NCBI RefSeq assembly: GCF_001787335.1
Contig: NZ_CP014674.1
Coordinates: 690,501 to 754,500 of the forward strand
Source: Kozakia baliensis
GTDB lineage: Bacteria > Pseudomonadota > Alphaproteobacteria > Acetobacterales > Acetobacteraceae
Direction: 5' to 3'
DNA length: 64,000 nt
The notes beneath the pieces were generated by a model, which saw nothing but the letters and a program-made list of their open reading frames with translations, searched no databases and had not been told where the DNA came from. Shown here one piece after another: positions 25,490 through 33,678 of this stretch. Made by a program: the position numbers and the translations under genes. Positions within the stretch are counted from its first letter, which is position 1, and every line of letters starts with the position of its first letter.

Positions 25490-27172
25490 TCAGTAGCGGC
25501 AACCTTCCTGAACCAAGAAGTCACGGACAACGTCCATCTGCACGTCTCGCGTCGTAAACGAGTCGCCAATATCGCGCAGAAGCACGAAGGCGAGCCGCCC
25601 ATCATGGACCTTTTTGTCGCGCGCCATGTGCCCAATCAGCGTTTCGGCGCTTAGCGGCTCCGGGAACCAATCCAATCCGGCAGGCATGCCATGTGCCCGC
25701 AAATGTGCGTCCAGACGCTTGAGAACGCTTCCCGGGCAGTAACCGAGTCGAACCGAAAGCGCAGCGGCGAGATGCAGGCCGACCGAGACGGCCTCACCAT
25801 GAAGCAGGCGTCCGTCGTATCCAAAACATGCTTCCAACGCATGGGCGAAGGAATGCCCAAGGTTGAGAAGGGCGCGGCCGCCTTGCGCGGCCTGTTCGCG
25901 TTCATCTGCTGCTACTACCCGCGCCTTGAATGCGCAGGCGCGTCGGACGGCTTCGATTTGGGCCGCCGGATCGCCGTCGAGAACGTCTCCTCCATGTGCC
26001 TCGCACCAGGCGAAAAGCTCAGGATCGGCGATCAATCCGGCCTTTACGATCTCGGCATACCCCGCGATGCGCTCGCGTTTTGGCAAAGTGGCCAGAGTGG
26101 AGGTGTCCGCCAGCACGACGAGGGGCTGATAGAACGCGCCGATGAGGTTTTTGCCGGTATTGGCGTTCAACCCCGTTTTGCCACCGACGGAACTATCGAC
26201 CTGCGAGAGAAGCGTCGTGGGAATCTGGACGAATGGAACGCCGCGCAGCACGGTGGCCGCCACGAATCCGGAAAGATCGCCGATCACACCGCCGCCAAGA
26301 CCGATCACCGCCGTGCGGCGTTCGATTCCATGGGCGAGAATGTCGTTGATGAGCGCGCCATATTGGGCGAGCGATTTCGATTCCTCACCGCCAGGAACCG
26401 TGAAAACCTGGGCCTCGATACTCGTTTCGGCGAGGGCCGCCAGCAATTTGGGGAGGTGAAGGGCGGCCACCCGCACGTCCGTAATGACGACAGCGCGTTT
26501 CTGCGGCAGGAGCGGTGCCAGAAGCGCGCCGGCGCGGGCCAGCAGATCGGGGCCGATGACGACATCATACCGGTGCGCATCAAGTTCGACCGGAACTCTT
26601 ACGGGATGCTCGTAACTCTCTAGGGCTTCCAGAACGCGCTGTGCGCTGTTCTCAACGCTATCATCACCACAATCCACGATAAGATCCGCCTCCGCGTAAA
26701 CAGGATGGCGCTGTGCCTGAAGCGCCGTAAGGGTGGTTTTAAGATCGCCCTGCGCCAGAAGGGGGCGACCGGTGCGGCCCGCTAAGCGACGCAACAGGAC
26801 CGGCAGCGGACAACGCAGCCAGATAGAGCGTGCATGTTCGCGAATGAGTTTCCGCGTGCGCGAATCGAGATAAGCGCCGCCGCCTGTCGCCAGCACCATA
26901 GGCTGGCCTTGCAGCAGGCGCTGAATGACACGGCGTTCTCCGTCGCGGAAGGCAGGCTCGCCATGCCGGGCGAATATCTCCGCGATCGTGCAGCCGGCGG
27001 CTCGTTCGATCTCATGATCCGCATCGACGAACGGCAAGCCGAGCCTCGCCGCGACCCTTCGGCCGATCGTCGTTTTTCCAGCACCCATCAGCCCGACCAG
27101 GACAATGATGCCTGTCGGCTCGAAAAAGCGGGGATTACTCGGTTCGAGCTCTGGATAAGACGAATAAGGCAT
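25490..27172 (-). CDS. aroKB: Fused shikimate kinase / 3-dehydroquinate synthase
   Basis: A 560-residue fusion combines two shikimate-pathway enzymes. Residues about 15-185 are shikimate kinase (P-loop [47 protein letters not shown]). Residues about 195-560 are 3-dehydroquinate synthase ([61 protein letters not shown] with a zinc-ligand His, [13 protein letters not shown]). It makes 3-dehydroquinate and phosphorylates shikimate, two non-consecutive steps. aroK and aroB are usually adjacent separate genes; the fusion occurs in some alphaproteobacteria. I use the ATG at 27172; a TTG one codon upstream is not needed. Confidence 0.95.
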   Translation of the reverse strand: MPYSSYPELEPSNPRFFEPTGIIVLVGLMGAGKTTIGRRVAARLGLPFVDADHEIERAAGCTIAEIFARHGEPAFRDGERRVIQRLLQGQPMVLATGGGAYLDSRTRKLIREHARSIWLRCPLPVLLRRLAGRTGRPLLAQGDLKTTLTALQAQRHPVYAEADLIVDCGDDSVENSAQRVLEALESYEHPVRVPVELDAHRYDVVIGPDLLARAGALLAPLLPQKRAVVITDVRVAALHLPKLLAALAETSIEAQVFTVPGGEESKSLAQYGALINDILAHGIERRTAVIGLGGGVIGDLSGFVAATVLRGVPFVQIPTTLLSQVDSSVGGKTGLNANTGKNLIGAFYQPLVVLADTSTLATLPKRERIAGYAEIVKAGLIADPELFAWCEAHGGDVLDGDPAAQIEAVRRACAFKARVVAADEREQAAQGGRALLNLGHSFAHALEACFGYDGRLLHGEAVSVGLHLAAALSVRLGYCPGSVLKRLDAHLRAHGMPAGLDWFPEPLSAETLIGHMARDKKVHDGRLAFVLLRDIGDSFTTRDVQMDVVRDFLVQEGCRY

Positions 27173-27305
27173 CAAAAAAGGTTCGGGACATAGCGGTGGA
27201 GAGGGCGTGACATTCGCGCGACGCTACCATAGAGGAGGACGACTCGTCATGCGTCTGTATGAATGACATTGTCGTCTTTCAATTTTGCCCCTCGATGGAG
27301 CTGCT

Positions 27306-27560
27306 ATGTCCACTTTGAGCGTTCCCAAGATCGCCGCCGCCGTGGTGGTCGTTCTCGCATTAGTCATTGGGGGCGCGCTGGTGAAGCTGGGCCTTAATCC
27401 ACCGCTACCGGAACAGACGACGGTTCATAAGGATCTGCCAGCCAGCCGTTTCGTCACCGAGAACACCACGGCACCCGCCGCCGCATTGCCTGCCATGCCC
27501 GAGCCTGCCGCGAATCCGGCCCAGGCCGCAGTAAACCCTCCGGCCGCTTCGGCTCATTGA
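27306..27560 (+). CDS. Small membrane-anchored Pro/Ala-rich protein
   Basis: This 84-residue protein begins MSTLSVPK followed by one hydrophobic segment (IAAAVVVVLALVIGGALV), then a tail rich in Pro and Ala (TTAPAAALPAMPEPAANPAQ). It is probably an inner-membrane protein with a disordered periplasmic tail. GGAG precedes the ATG by 6 bases; a longer in-frame start at 27285 adds seven residues. It lies 10 bases before the xerD-like gene and is probably co-transcribed with it. I recognise no family. Confidence 0.65.
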   Translation: MSTLSVPKIAAAVVVVLALVIGGALVKLGLNPPLPEQTTVHKDLPASRFVTENTTAPAAALPAMPEPAANPAQAAVNPPAASAH

Positions 27561-27570
27561 AGAAGCGGAG

Positions 27571-28500
27571 ATGACGCGCACGACGTCTTCTCGCTACATC
27601 GAATCCTTTTTGGAAATGTTGGCGGCGGAGCGAAACGCCGCCGCACGCACACGCCACGCCTATTTTAGCGATCTGGCCGATTTCGAGTCTCATTGTCGGC
27701 AGCGGGGCGTGGCTGGCCCGGATGTCTTGATCAATGCCGATGCTGCCTGCGTGCAGTCCTACATCGCGGCGTTGAGTTCATCCGGCATGGCGGCTCGCAC
27801 CAGCGCGCGGCGTTTATCCTGTCTGCGCCAGTTTTATCGTTTCCTGGCGCGGGAAGCGATTCGTCCGGACGATCCGACGGAACGCGAAATATCACCGAAA
27901 TTGCCTGCCAGTTTGCCGAAGCTCTTATCCGAACAGGAAGTGAAGCGGCTTTTGGAAGAAGGCGTACGCGGGCATGCCGATGAGCGGCGCAATTATGTGG
28001 CGCAGGCAGCGTTGGAATTGCTGTATACGACCGGGTTGCGCATTTCGGAACTGCTTTCGCTCCCGAGCGTGCTGCCATTGAATAATGCGCCGATGGTGAC
28101 CGTGCGCGGGAAGGGCGGGCGTGAACGCCTGGTGCCGATTTCGGAAAAAGCACGACAGGCGGCGCTGGCCTTACGACATTATGATCGCGATCTCGACAGT
28201 CCTTACCTTTTTCCAGGGCGTGATCCCGCGAAACCTCTGACACGCCAGGGTTTCGATAAAATTCTTCATCAAGCGGCGCTCAATGCCGGCCTCGATCCCG
28301 AACGCATTTCGCCGCATGTTTTAAGGCATTCATTTGCGAGCCATCTTCTAGCGCATGGCGCGGATTTGCGCGCGTTGCAGATGCTTCTCGGCCATGCGGA
28401 CATCGCGACAACGCAGATTTACACGCATGTATTGAGCGAACGGCTGCGCCAACTCGTTCAGGCGCATCATCCCCTCGCAAGCGAATCGGCGGATTGTTGA
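27571..28500 (+). CDS. xerD: Tyrosine recombinase of the XerD/XerC type
   Basis: The 309-residue protein has an N-terminal SAM-like core-binding domain (about residues 7-95; YIESFLEMLAAERNAAARTR) and a catalytic domain with Arg in TTGLRISELLSL, Lys in VRGKGGRERLVPI, HVLRHSFASHLLAHG, LLGHADIATTQIYTHV (catalytic Tyr). It resolves chromosome dimers at dif together with a partner. Position next to accA and downstream of the shikimate genes is common for alphaproteobacterial xerD, which supports XerD over XerC and over a mobile-element integrase. No att-like repeat or tRNA is adjacent. Confidence 0.9.
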   Translation: MTRTTSSRYIESFLEMLAAERNAAARTRHAYFSDLADFESHCRQRGVAGPDVLINADAACVQSYIAALSSSGMAARTSARRLSCLRQFYRFLAREAIRPDDPTEREISPKLPASLPKLLSEQEVKRLLEEGVRGHADERRNYVAQAALELLYTTGLRISELLSLPSVLPLNNAPMVTVRGKGGRERLVPISEKARQAALALRHYDRDLDSPYLFPGRDPAKPLTRQGFDKILHQAALNAGLDPERISPHVLRHSFASHLLAHGADLRALQMLLGHADIATTQIYTHVLSERLRQLVQAHHPLASESADC

Positions 28501-28530
28501 AAGCGGTATTGCCGTGCTATCGGGCGCGGC

Positions 28531-29487
28531 ATGCGTCAGTATCTCGATTTCGAAAAGCCGGTTGCCGAGCTTGAAAACAAGATTGCCGAACTCCGCCAGA
28601 TGGCGAAGGACGGCGAAGGCATCAACATTGCCGACGAAATCGGCAAACTTTCCGACAAGTCGGAGAAGCAGCTTCGTGCGGCCTACGCCAAGCTGACGCC
28701 ATGGCAGAAAGTCATGGTGGCGCGCCATGCGCAGCGCCCTCAGGCTTTGGATTATTTCCGCGATTTGTTGACCGATTACACGCCTTTGGCCGGTGACCGA
28801 TTGGGTCATAACGATCAGGCGATCGTCGGCGGCATGGCACGTTTTCGTGGGCAGCCGGTTATGGTGATCGGCACGGAGCGCGGCTTCGATATGGAATCGC
28901 GCCTGCTCCATAATTTTGGCATGCCCAAGCCGGAAGGCTACCGTAAGGCGCAGCGCTTCGTGGATCTGGCCGGGCGTTTCGGTCTGCCGGTTCTAACGTT
29001 CATCGATACGTCCGGCGCATGGCCGGGCATCGATGCGGAGCAGCGCGGGCAGGCTCAGGCTATTGCCAAATCCACCGATTGCTTCCTGCGCGCTCCGGTG
29101 CCGGTTATCGCCACGATCATCGGCGAAGGTGGATCGGGCGGTGCGGTGGCGCTTGGCGCGGGAGACCGCGTGCTGATGCTCGAACACTCAATTTATTCGG
29201 TGATCGCGCCCGAAGGTGCCGCGTCGATTCTATGGCGTGACCCGAAACAGGCGGCGACGGCGGCGGAAGCATTGCGCCTGACGGCTCAGGATTTGCTGAA
29301 GCTCAAATTGATCGATCGTATTATTTCCGAGCCCGTCGGCGGTGCGCAGCGTTTCCCGCAAGAAGCCACGGCGGCGGTCGGAGAGGCCATTGCGGCGGAA
29401 CTGCCCGCTCTGATCGCGCTCGACCCGGCGGCGCTGGTTTCGCAACGCCGTGAGAAATTCCTCGCGATGGGGCGAGAGGCGCTTTAA
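28531..29487 (+). CDS. accA: Acetyl-CoA carboxylase carboxyltransferase subunit alpha
   Basis: AccA, with AccD, transfers the carboxyl group from biotin to acetyl-CoA, making malonyl-CoA for fatty acid synthesis. The 318-residue protein starts MRQYLDFEKPVAELENKI and has FIDTSGAWPGIDAEQRGQ, IIGEGGSGGAVALGAGD and SVIAPEGAASILWRD. It starts 30 bases after xerD. A hairpin (29504-29528) lies just beyond its stop, inside the end of the convergent gene. Confidence 0.96.
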   Translation: MRQYLDFEKPVAELENKIAELRQMAKDGEGINIADEIGKLSDKSEKQLRAAYAKLTPWQKVMVARHAQRPQALDYFRDLLTDYTPLAGDRLGHNDQAIVGGMARFRGQPVMVIGTERGFDMESRLLHNFGMPKPEGYRKAQRFVDLAGRFGLPVLTFIDTSGAWPGIDAEQRGQAQAIAKSTDCFLRAPVPVIATIIGEGGSGGAVALGAGDRVLMLEHSIYSVIAPEGAASILWRDPKQAATAAEALRLTAQDLLKLKLIDRIISEPVGGAQRFPQEATAAVGEAIAAELPALIALDPAALVSQRREKFLAMGREAL

Positions 29488-29498
29488 AGCCCCGCCCG

Positions 29499-30251
29499 TT
29501 AGGGAGCCGGTTCGCCTGAAACCGGCTCCGCGCCTAAAGCAAGAATAAGTGCGCGAATCTGTTTGCCCGCTTCGGCGACCAGTTCGGTATCGTAGCCTTT
29601 CGCCACTAATGTGACGCCTCGCCGCCCGTCGTCCCGTTCGAATGAATACGAGCCGAGATCGAGATCCGGAAAATGCGCCTGAATCTCGGCTAATCCTTCC
29701 GCCAACGTTCCTTCACGCAAATCGCTATACCAAGCGACGGAGGTAAGCGGAGCGCCACCTTTCAGGCTTGGTTTCAAAGCATTGAACATGGCTTGCATGA
29801 TGCGTGGAACGCCCGCCATGACATGAACGTTGGCAATCGTGAAGCCGGGCGCCACGGATACGCTGTTGGCGATCGGTGTCGCGCCGCGCGGCAACATGGC
29901 CATCCGCTGGCGGGCTGCGTTGAACTTTTCCTTGCCGAGGTAATCTTCCAATGCACGAAAACTCTCTTCGTGAATTTCCAGCGGAACGCCAATCGCTTCC
30001 GCAACGCAAGCAGCCGTGATGTCGTCATGCGTCGGGCCGATTCCGCCGGTGGTAAAGACATGATCGAATCGCGCACGGCATTCGCTGACAGCGGAAATGA
30101 TGCGTGGGGCGCGATCTGGAATGACGCGCACTTCATCAAGGGCGATGCCGATTTCGCCTAGTCCGGTCGCGAGAAAGCGGATGTTGGCGTCTTGAGTCCG
30201 TCCAGAGAGAATTTCATTGCCGATGATGAGAAGGCAGGCGGTAGGAGTCAT
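29499..30251 (-). CDS. CinA-like molybdopterin-binding-domain protein
   Basis: The protein has about 250 residues with a MoaB/MogA-like domain: LLIIGNEILSGRTQDANIRFLA, VRVIPD, VFTTGGIGPTHDDITAA, AGVPRIMQAMF. It lacks the C-terminal nicotinamide-nucleotide amidase domain of full-length CinA, as is common for this COG1058 group. Its role is uncertain; competence is unlikely to be the main one. The ATG at 30251 is preferred to one at 30263; neither has a strong ribosome-binding site. It diverges from the SMP-30 gene. Confidence 0.82.
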   Translation of the reverse strand: MTPTACLLIIGNEILSGRTQDANIRFLATGLGEIGIALDEVRVIPDRAPRIISAVSECRARFDHVFTTGGIGPTHDDITAACVAEAIGVPLEIHEESFRALEDYLGKEKFNAARQRMAMLPRGATPIANSVSVAPGFTIANVHVMAGVPRIMQAMFNALKPSLKGGAPLTSVAWYSDLREGTLAEGLAEIQAHFPDLDLGSYSFERDDGRRGVTLVAKGYDTELVAEAGKQIRALILALGAEPVSGEPAP

Positions 30252-30331
30252 GATCACAGCCATTCAAAAAGAAGCGCAAAGTGTTTCCGCCAACCAGGCA
30301 TGAAACACGCAATGTATGAAAGAAGGAAAAC

Positions 30332-31228
30332 ATGCCTCAGACAACTGCAACACCCACACCAGAATGTGTGCTCGATTTGAAAGCAACCTTAGGTGAGGGG
30401 CCTGTTTGGATCGATAAGGAAAAGACGCTCTATTTCGTCGATATCACGGAGAAGAAAGTCCATCGTTTTCATCCCGACACCAAGGATTTGAAAAGCTGGA
30501 CGGCTCCAGAGCGTGTTGTCTTTCTGCTTCCCGCCGATGACGGCTCTTTTCTTTGCGGACTGGCGAAGGGGCTTTACCGCTTCGATCCGCGTAGCGGCGA
30601 ATTCGCTCAGCATGCTTTGGTCGAGCCGGAACAGCCGAGCAACCGCCTGAACGATGGCTGCGTCGATGCACAAGGCCGTGCGTGGTTCGGCACGATGGAT
30701 GATGGCGAAGAAAAACCGACCGGCGCGATTTACTGCGTGCGTCAGACCGAAGGCGGGCTGGCCGTCAGCCACCATGACGAAGGTTATACCGTCTCCAATG
30801 GCCCGGCAGTGTCGCCCGATGGCCGCCAGCTTTATGTCTGTGATTCACCCGAACAACGGATTTATGCTTTCGACGTGACGGAAGCTGGGGAACTGAAGAA
30901 CGAACGCGTGTTCGCGGAGCTTTTGGACGGTTACCCTGATGGCGTCGTCACCGATAGCGCGGGAAATATCTGGTGCGCTGTCTGGGGGGGCGGGCGCGTT
31001 ATCTGTTTCTCGCCCGAGGGGAAAGAACTTCGTAGCGTTCCGTTCCCCTGTTCGAACGTGACGAAAGTCGCTTTCGGCGGCGAAGGCCTGCGCACGGCTT
31101 ATGTGACAACGGCCCAGAAGGGTTTGTCTCGGGAAGTTCTGGCGCATGAGCCGCTGGCGGGAAATCTGTTCGCCTTTTCCGTCGAAGTTCCGGGGTTGCC
31201 GCAACGCGAATTCCGGCTCGGGAAATAG
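30332..31228 (+). CDS. SMP-30/gluconolactonase-family lactonase
   Basis: This 298-residue six-bladed propeller protein has metal-site residues in TLGEGPVWIDKEKTLYFVD (Glu), NRLNDGCVDAQGRAWFGTMD (Asn) and SNGPAVSPDGRQLYVCDS (Asp). Family members hydrolyse sugar lactones. No signal peptide is seen, so it is cytosolic. In this organism, gluconolactone (or another aldonolactone) is a reasonable substrate and would feed GntK, but xylono- or arabinolactone are also possible. AAGGA lies 5 bases before the ATG. Confidence 0.88.
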   Translation: MPQTTATPTPECVLDLKATLGEGPVWIDKEKTLYFVDITEKKVHRFHPDTKDLKSWTAPERVVFLLPADDGSFLCGLAKGLYRFDPRSGEFAQHALVEPEQPSNRLNDGCVDAQGRAWFGTMDDGEEKPTGAIYCVRQTEGGLAVSHHDEGYTVSNGPAVSPDGRQLYVCDSPEQRIYAFDVTEAGELKNERVFAELLDGYPDGVVTDSAGNIWCAVWGGGRVICFSPEGKELRSVPFPCSNVTKVAFGGEGLRTAYVTTAQKGLSREVLAHEPLAGNLFAFSVEVPGLPQREFRLGK

Positions 31229-31229
31229 A

Positions 31230-32183
31230 CTAGAGAAGTTCCTGCAATAGCGGGATCAAAGGCTTGTCCGGCGCGGGCATGGGATAGTTGTTGAGGTCTT
31301 TCGCGGCGACCCATGCCAGTTCCTGGCCCTCTTGCGGGATGGGCGTGTTGCGCCAGCGGCGGCAAAGGTAAAGCGGCATCAGAAGGTGAAACTTGCCGAC
31401 ATCTTGCGAGACAAAAGTGAAGGGCGCGAGGCAGCTTTGCGTAATATCCAGCCCAAGCTCTTCTTGAAGTTCGCGGATGAGGGCTTGCTCTGGAGTTTCG
31501 TGCGCCTCCACCTTTCCACCTGGAAATTCCCATAGCCCTGCCAGCGGTTTGCCCTCCGGCCTTTTCGCCAGGAGAATGCGTTGCTGCGCGTCGATCAAGG
31601 CGGCAGCAGTCACCAGCAAAGTGCGCCTTTCCGTTGGCGGTGGCGCTATTTCGGGCGCGATTTCTTCTCGGGTCGCTTCGAACAGATGCACGGGATGTTC
31701 ACCGCCGCGCGAGACGAAGGCCTTGCTGGACATGCCGGTTTCGTAAAACCCACTGCGGCGCAGAACCGCCATGGAGGCATTGTTATCCTGCGCGACATCG
31801 GCCGTCAGGCGGTCGACCGGCAAACTCGCCAAGGCCCAGGCGGCGACGCGTTTGACGCAAAGGCTGGCGATACCCTGGCCCCAATGGGCCCGGCCGATCC
31901 AATAGCCCATACGAGCGGCACGCTGCATCGGTTCCAAGGCGACGCCGATGCAGCCGAGCAATTCTTCGCCCCCCAGGATGGCGAAGTGCCAAGCCTGATC
32001 GGCGGCGCTGAGGCGCTGAGTCGAGGCGATCCACTTATCGGCGAGTTCATGCGGATAGGGAAACGGCAACTGGCTCAACATGCGCACCACGCTCCAGTCA
32101 TTGACGAGGCGGTGCACGGCCACGGCGTCCTCTGGCTGAAGCGCACGTAATGTATAGGGACCTGCTTGAAGAGTCGGCGTCAC
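31230..32183 (-). CDS. GNAT acetyltransferase - Nudix hydrolase fusion
   Basis: A 317-residue fusion. Residues about 5-160 are a GNAT acetyltransferase of the RimJ/RimL type ([40 protein letters not shown] acetyl-CoA loop, [17 protein letters not shown]). Residues about 187-317 are a MutT-like Nudix domain with a complete Nudix box (G-x5-E-x7-REL-x-EE-x-GL at about 223-245) preceded by GLWEFPGGK, as in 8-oxo-dGTP diphosphatases. The start is GTG at 32183, overlapping the Rieske gene stop (GTGA); this removes 10 residues of a longer open frame. Substrate of the acetyltransferase is unknown. Confidence 0.88.
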   Translation of the reverse strand: MTPTLQAGPYTLRALQPEDAVAVHRLVNDWSVVRMLSQLPFPYPHELADKWIASTQRLSAADQAWHFAILGGEELLGCIGVALEPMQRAARMGYWIGRAHWGQGIASLCVKRVAAWALASLPVDRLTADVAQDNNASMAVLRRSGFYETGMSSKAFVSRGGEHPVHLFEATREEIAPEIAPPPTERRTLLVTAAALIDAQQRILLAKRPEGKPLAGLWEFPGGKVEAHETPEQALIRELQEELGLDITQSCLAPFTFVSQDVGKFHLLMPLYLCRRWRNTPIPQEGQELAWVAAKDLNNYPMPAPDKPLIPLLQELL

Positions 32184-33307
32184 GATTTCACTTCGGGAGA
32201 TTGAATTCCGCAACGCGCCAACAGATCGCGCAGCATATTAATGACGGGGAAAACCTCTTGGTTGTGATCTCCGCCCAACTCGTTCCAAGCCTGCTGCTCT
32301 AGCTCGACGATCTCTCGGTCTTCCGCGAAAATACGGTTGGTGAACGCGACGAAGAGCGGCCATGCGGCTTCGAGCACGCCCCGCAATTTGGGGCGGCGGA
32401 TGGAGAGAAGGCCGAATACGCGGCAGGTCAGTTCTTCTTCGTCTTGCGGAACATAGACGATCCACAGATCCATGACGGGGGGCTGGCCATCCGTGCTGAT
32501 CTTGAGGGTTTGATAGGGATATTCCGTGCGGATCGTCATGACGTCGCGATGGGCGTATTTCTCGCTAGTGTCGCGCCGTTGGCCGAATACCACGGTTTCG
32601 CCCCAGGGCTGTTTTCCGTCCGTGCGGGCGAAGCTATAGCGCGCTTCGACCATCTTCGGCAGGTTTTCGCCACCCAGATAGCGCGGCTTCATCTTGCCCA
32701 TCTGCTTCGAGTGCATGAACTGATGGTTCATATCCATCAAATTCTCATGCATGAAGCTGTAATGGCATTTCACGCGTTCGCCGAAGCGGCGCGTTTTATA
32801 AGCTGGATCGGCCACGCTGCCGAGTTTTGGGAAAGGCGTTTTATCCGCCAATTCCGGATCGCCGGGAAAAATGAAAATCAGCCCTTCCGCCTCGCGGCAG
32901 GGATAGGTGCGCACGCCGTTGGGCAGTTTGCCTTTGCCGAGATAAGGCACATCGATGCAACGCCCCGAGCGGCCATAGGCCCAACCATGATAGCAGCATT
33001 GCACGGCTTCGCCTTCCACGCGTCCCTTGCTCAGCGGCACCTGGCGATGGGCGCAGCGATCTTCCAAAGCGAAAACGGAGCCTTCCTGGGGGCGCACCAG
33101 GGCGATGGGGTGGCCAGCATAACGCGTGCCGATGGTCTTGCCTTTCTTCAATTCGCGAGACCAGGCAACCGGATACCAATAATTCGGGTCGCATTTGATG
33201 CGGCGTAGATCCGCCTTCGTGCGTTGCGGCGTTGAAAGGCGCTCTATGATGGAATGCTCAGTGGGATCGATGGATCCGATCGCTTCCGGGGCAAGGCTTT
33301 CTGTCAT
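32180..33307 (-). CDS. Rieske non-heme iron oxygenase, alpha subunit-like
   Basis: The 375-residue protein has a Rieske [2Fe-2S] site C85-x-H87 ... C104-x2-H107 and a mononuclear iron site N189-x2-D192-x2-H195-x3-H199, so both redox centres are intact. This is the architecture of vanillate O-demethylase-like oxygenases. No reductase or ferredoxin gene is nearby, so electrons must come from elsewhere. No signal peptide is seen. It is translationally coupled to the GNAT-Nudix gene by GTGA. AAGGA lies 5 bases before the ATG, partly inside a leader hairpin. The substrate (aromatic, sterol- or hopanoid-like, or other) cannot be read. Confidence 0.85.
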   Translation of the reverse strand: MTESLAPEAIGSIDPTEHSIIERLSTPQRTKADLRRIKCDPNYWYPVAWSRELKKGKTIGTRYAGHPIALVRPQEGSVFALEDRCAHRQVPLSKGRVEGEAVQCCYHGWAYGRSGRCIDVPYLGKGKLPNGVRTYPCREAEGLIFIFPGDPELADKTPFPKLGSVADPAYKTRRFGERVKCHYSFMHENLMDMNHQFMHSKQMGKMKPRYLGGENLPKMVEARYSFARTDGKQPWGETVVFGQRRDTSEKYAHRDVMTIRTEYPYQTLKISTDGQPPVMDLWIVYVPQDEEELTCRVFGLLSIRRPKLRGVLEAAWPLFVAFTNRIFAEDREIVELEQQAWNELGGDHNQEVFPVINMLRDLLARCGIQSPEVKS

Positions 33308-33678
33308 GGGTTTCCTTACAGGAACCTCCTTGTAAGACGCTCGGACGACAAGGACCGTGCGCCCATTCTAGGCCAATGAACTATAATCGCGCTTTTAGCA
33401 GTCTTCAGGCCTCGGCGAATAGCATCTTTGCGCGGCGGCTGTCGCGCACTTCGACATGGAAAAGATGCGTCGTTACGTCTTCGCACCGGATGATTCTAAA
33501 AAACCAAAAAGACAGGAAAATAGAACCAAAATTATCCCGTGTTTCCTTTTTGTGTAACTTTTATGTCGCACCTGTTCCGATATAAAAACAAAAACCCTTT
33601 TCGTTATTGAAACGTATGGGGAGTGATGCGCAAAGTTTTCTTCTGGTCACGCTCATTGTCCGGAGATCGAAGAAGAAC
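33308..33678. other. Divergent region between the Rieske and TonB-receptor genes
   Basis: These 371 bases hold both divergent promoters. The part nearest the receptor (33490-33610) is distinctly AT-rich, with A-runs and a TATAAA at 33581-33586 that could be a -10, but no good -35 is visible. A short open frame at 33376-33585 has no ribosome-binding site and no recognisable features, and I do not call it a gene. Confidence 0.35.
33315..33336 (-). promoter_or_regulatory. Leader hairpin over the Rieske gene ribosome-binding region
   Basis: On the minus strand CTTACAAGGA pairs with TTCCTGTAAG around a GG loop (one mismatch, one G-U). It includes the AAGGAGG sequence about 17 bases upstream of the ATG, leaving a second AAGGA closer to the start partly in the stem. 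It could modulate translation or be a protein-binding dyad. Confidence 0.35.

Noticed and set aside
25253-25496. Short open frames on both strands upstream of the OmpA-family gene
   Set aside because: No ribosome-binding site, no family feature, and the region is expected to be a promoter/leader.
27571-28500. Tyrosine recombinase considered as integrase of a mobile element
   Set aside because: Neighbours are accA and shikimate genes, no tRNA or direct repeat is adjacent, and the protein has Xer length and motifs.
33376-33585. 69-codon open frame upstream of the TonB receptor
   Set aside because: No ribosome-binding site, composition unlike coding sequence here, and it overlaps an AT-rich promoter-like region.
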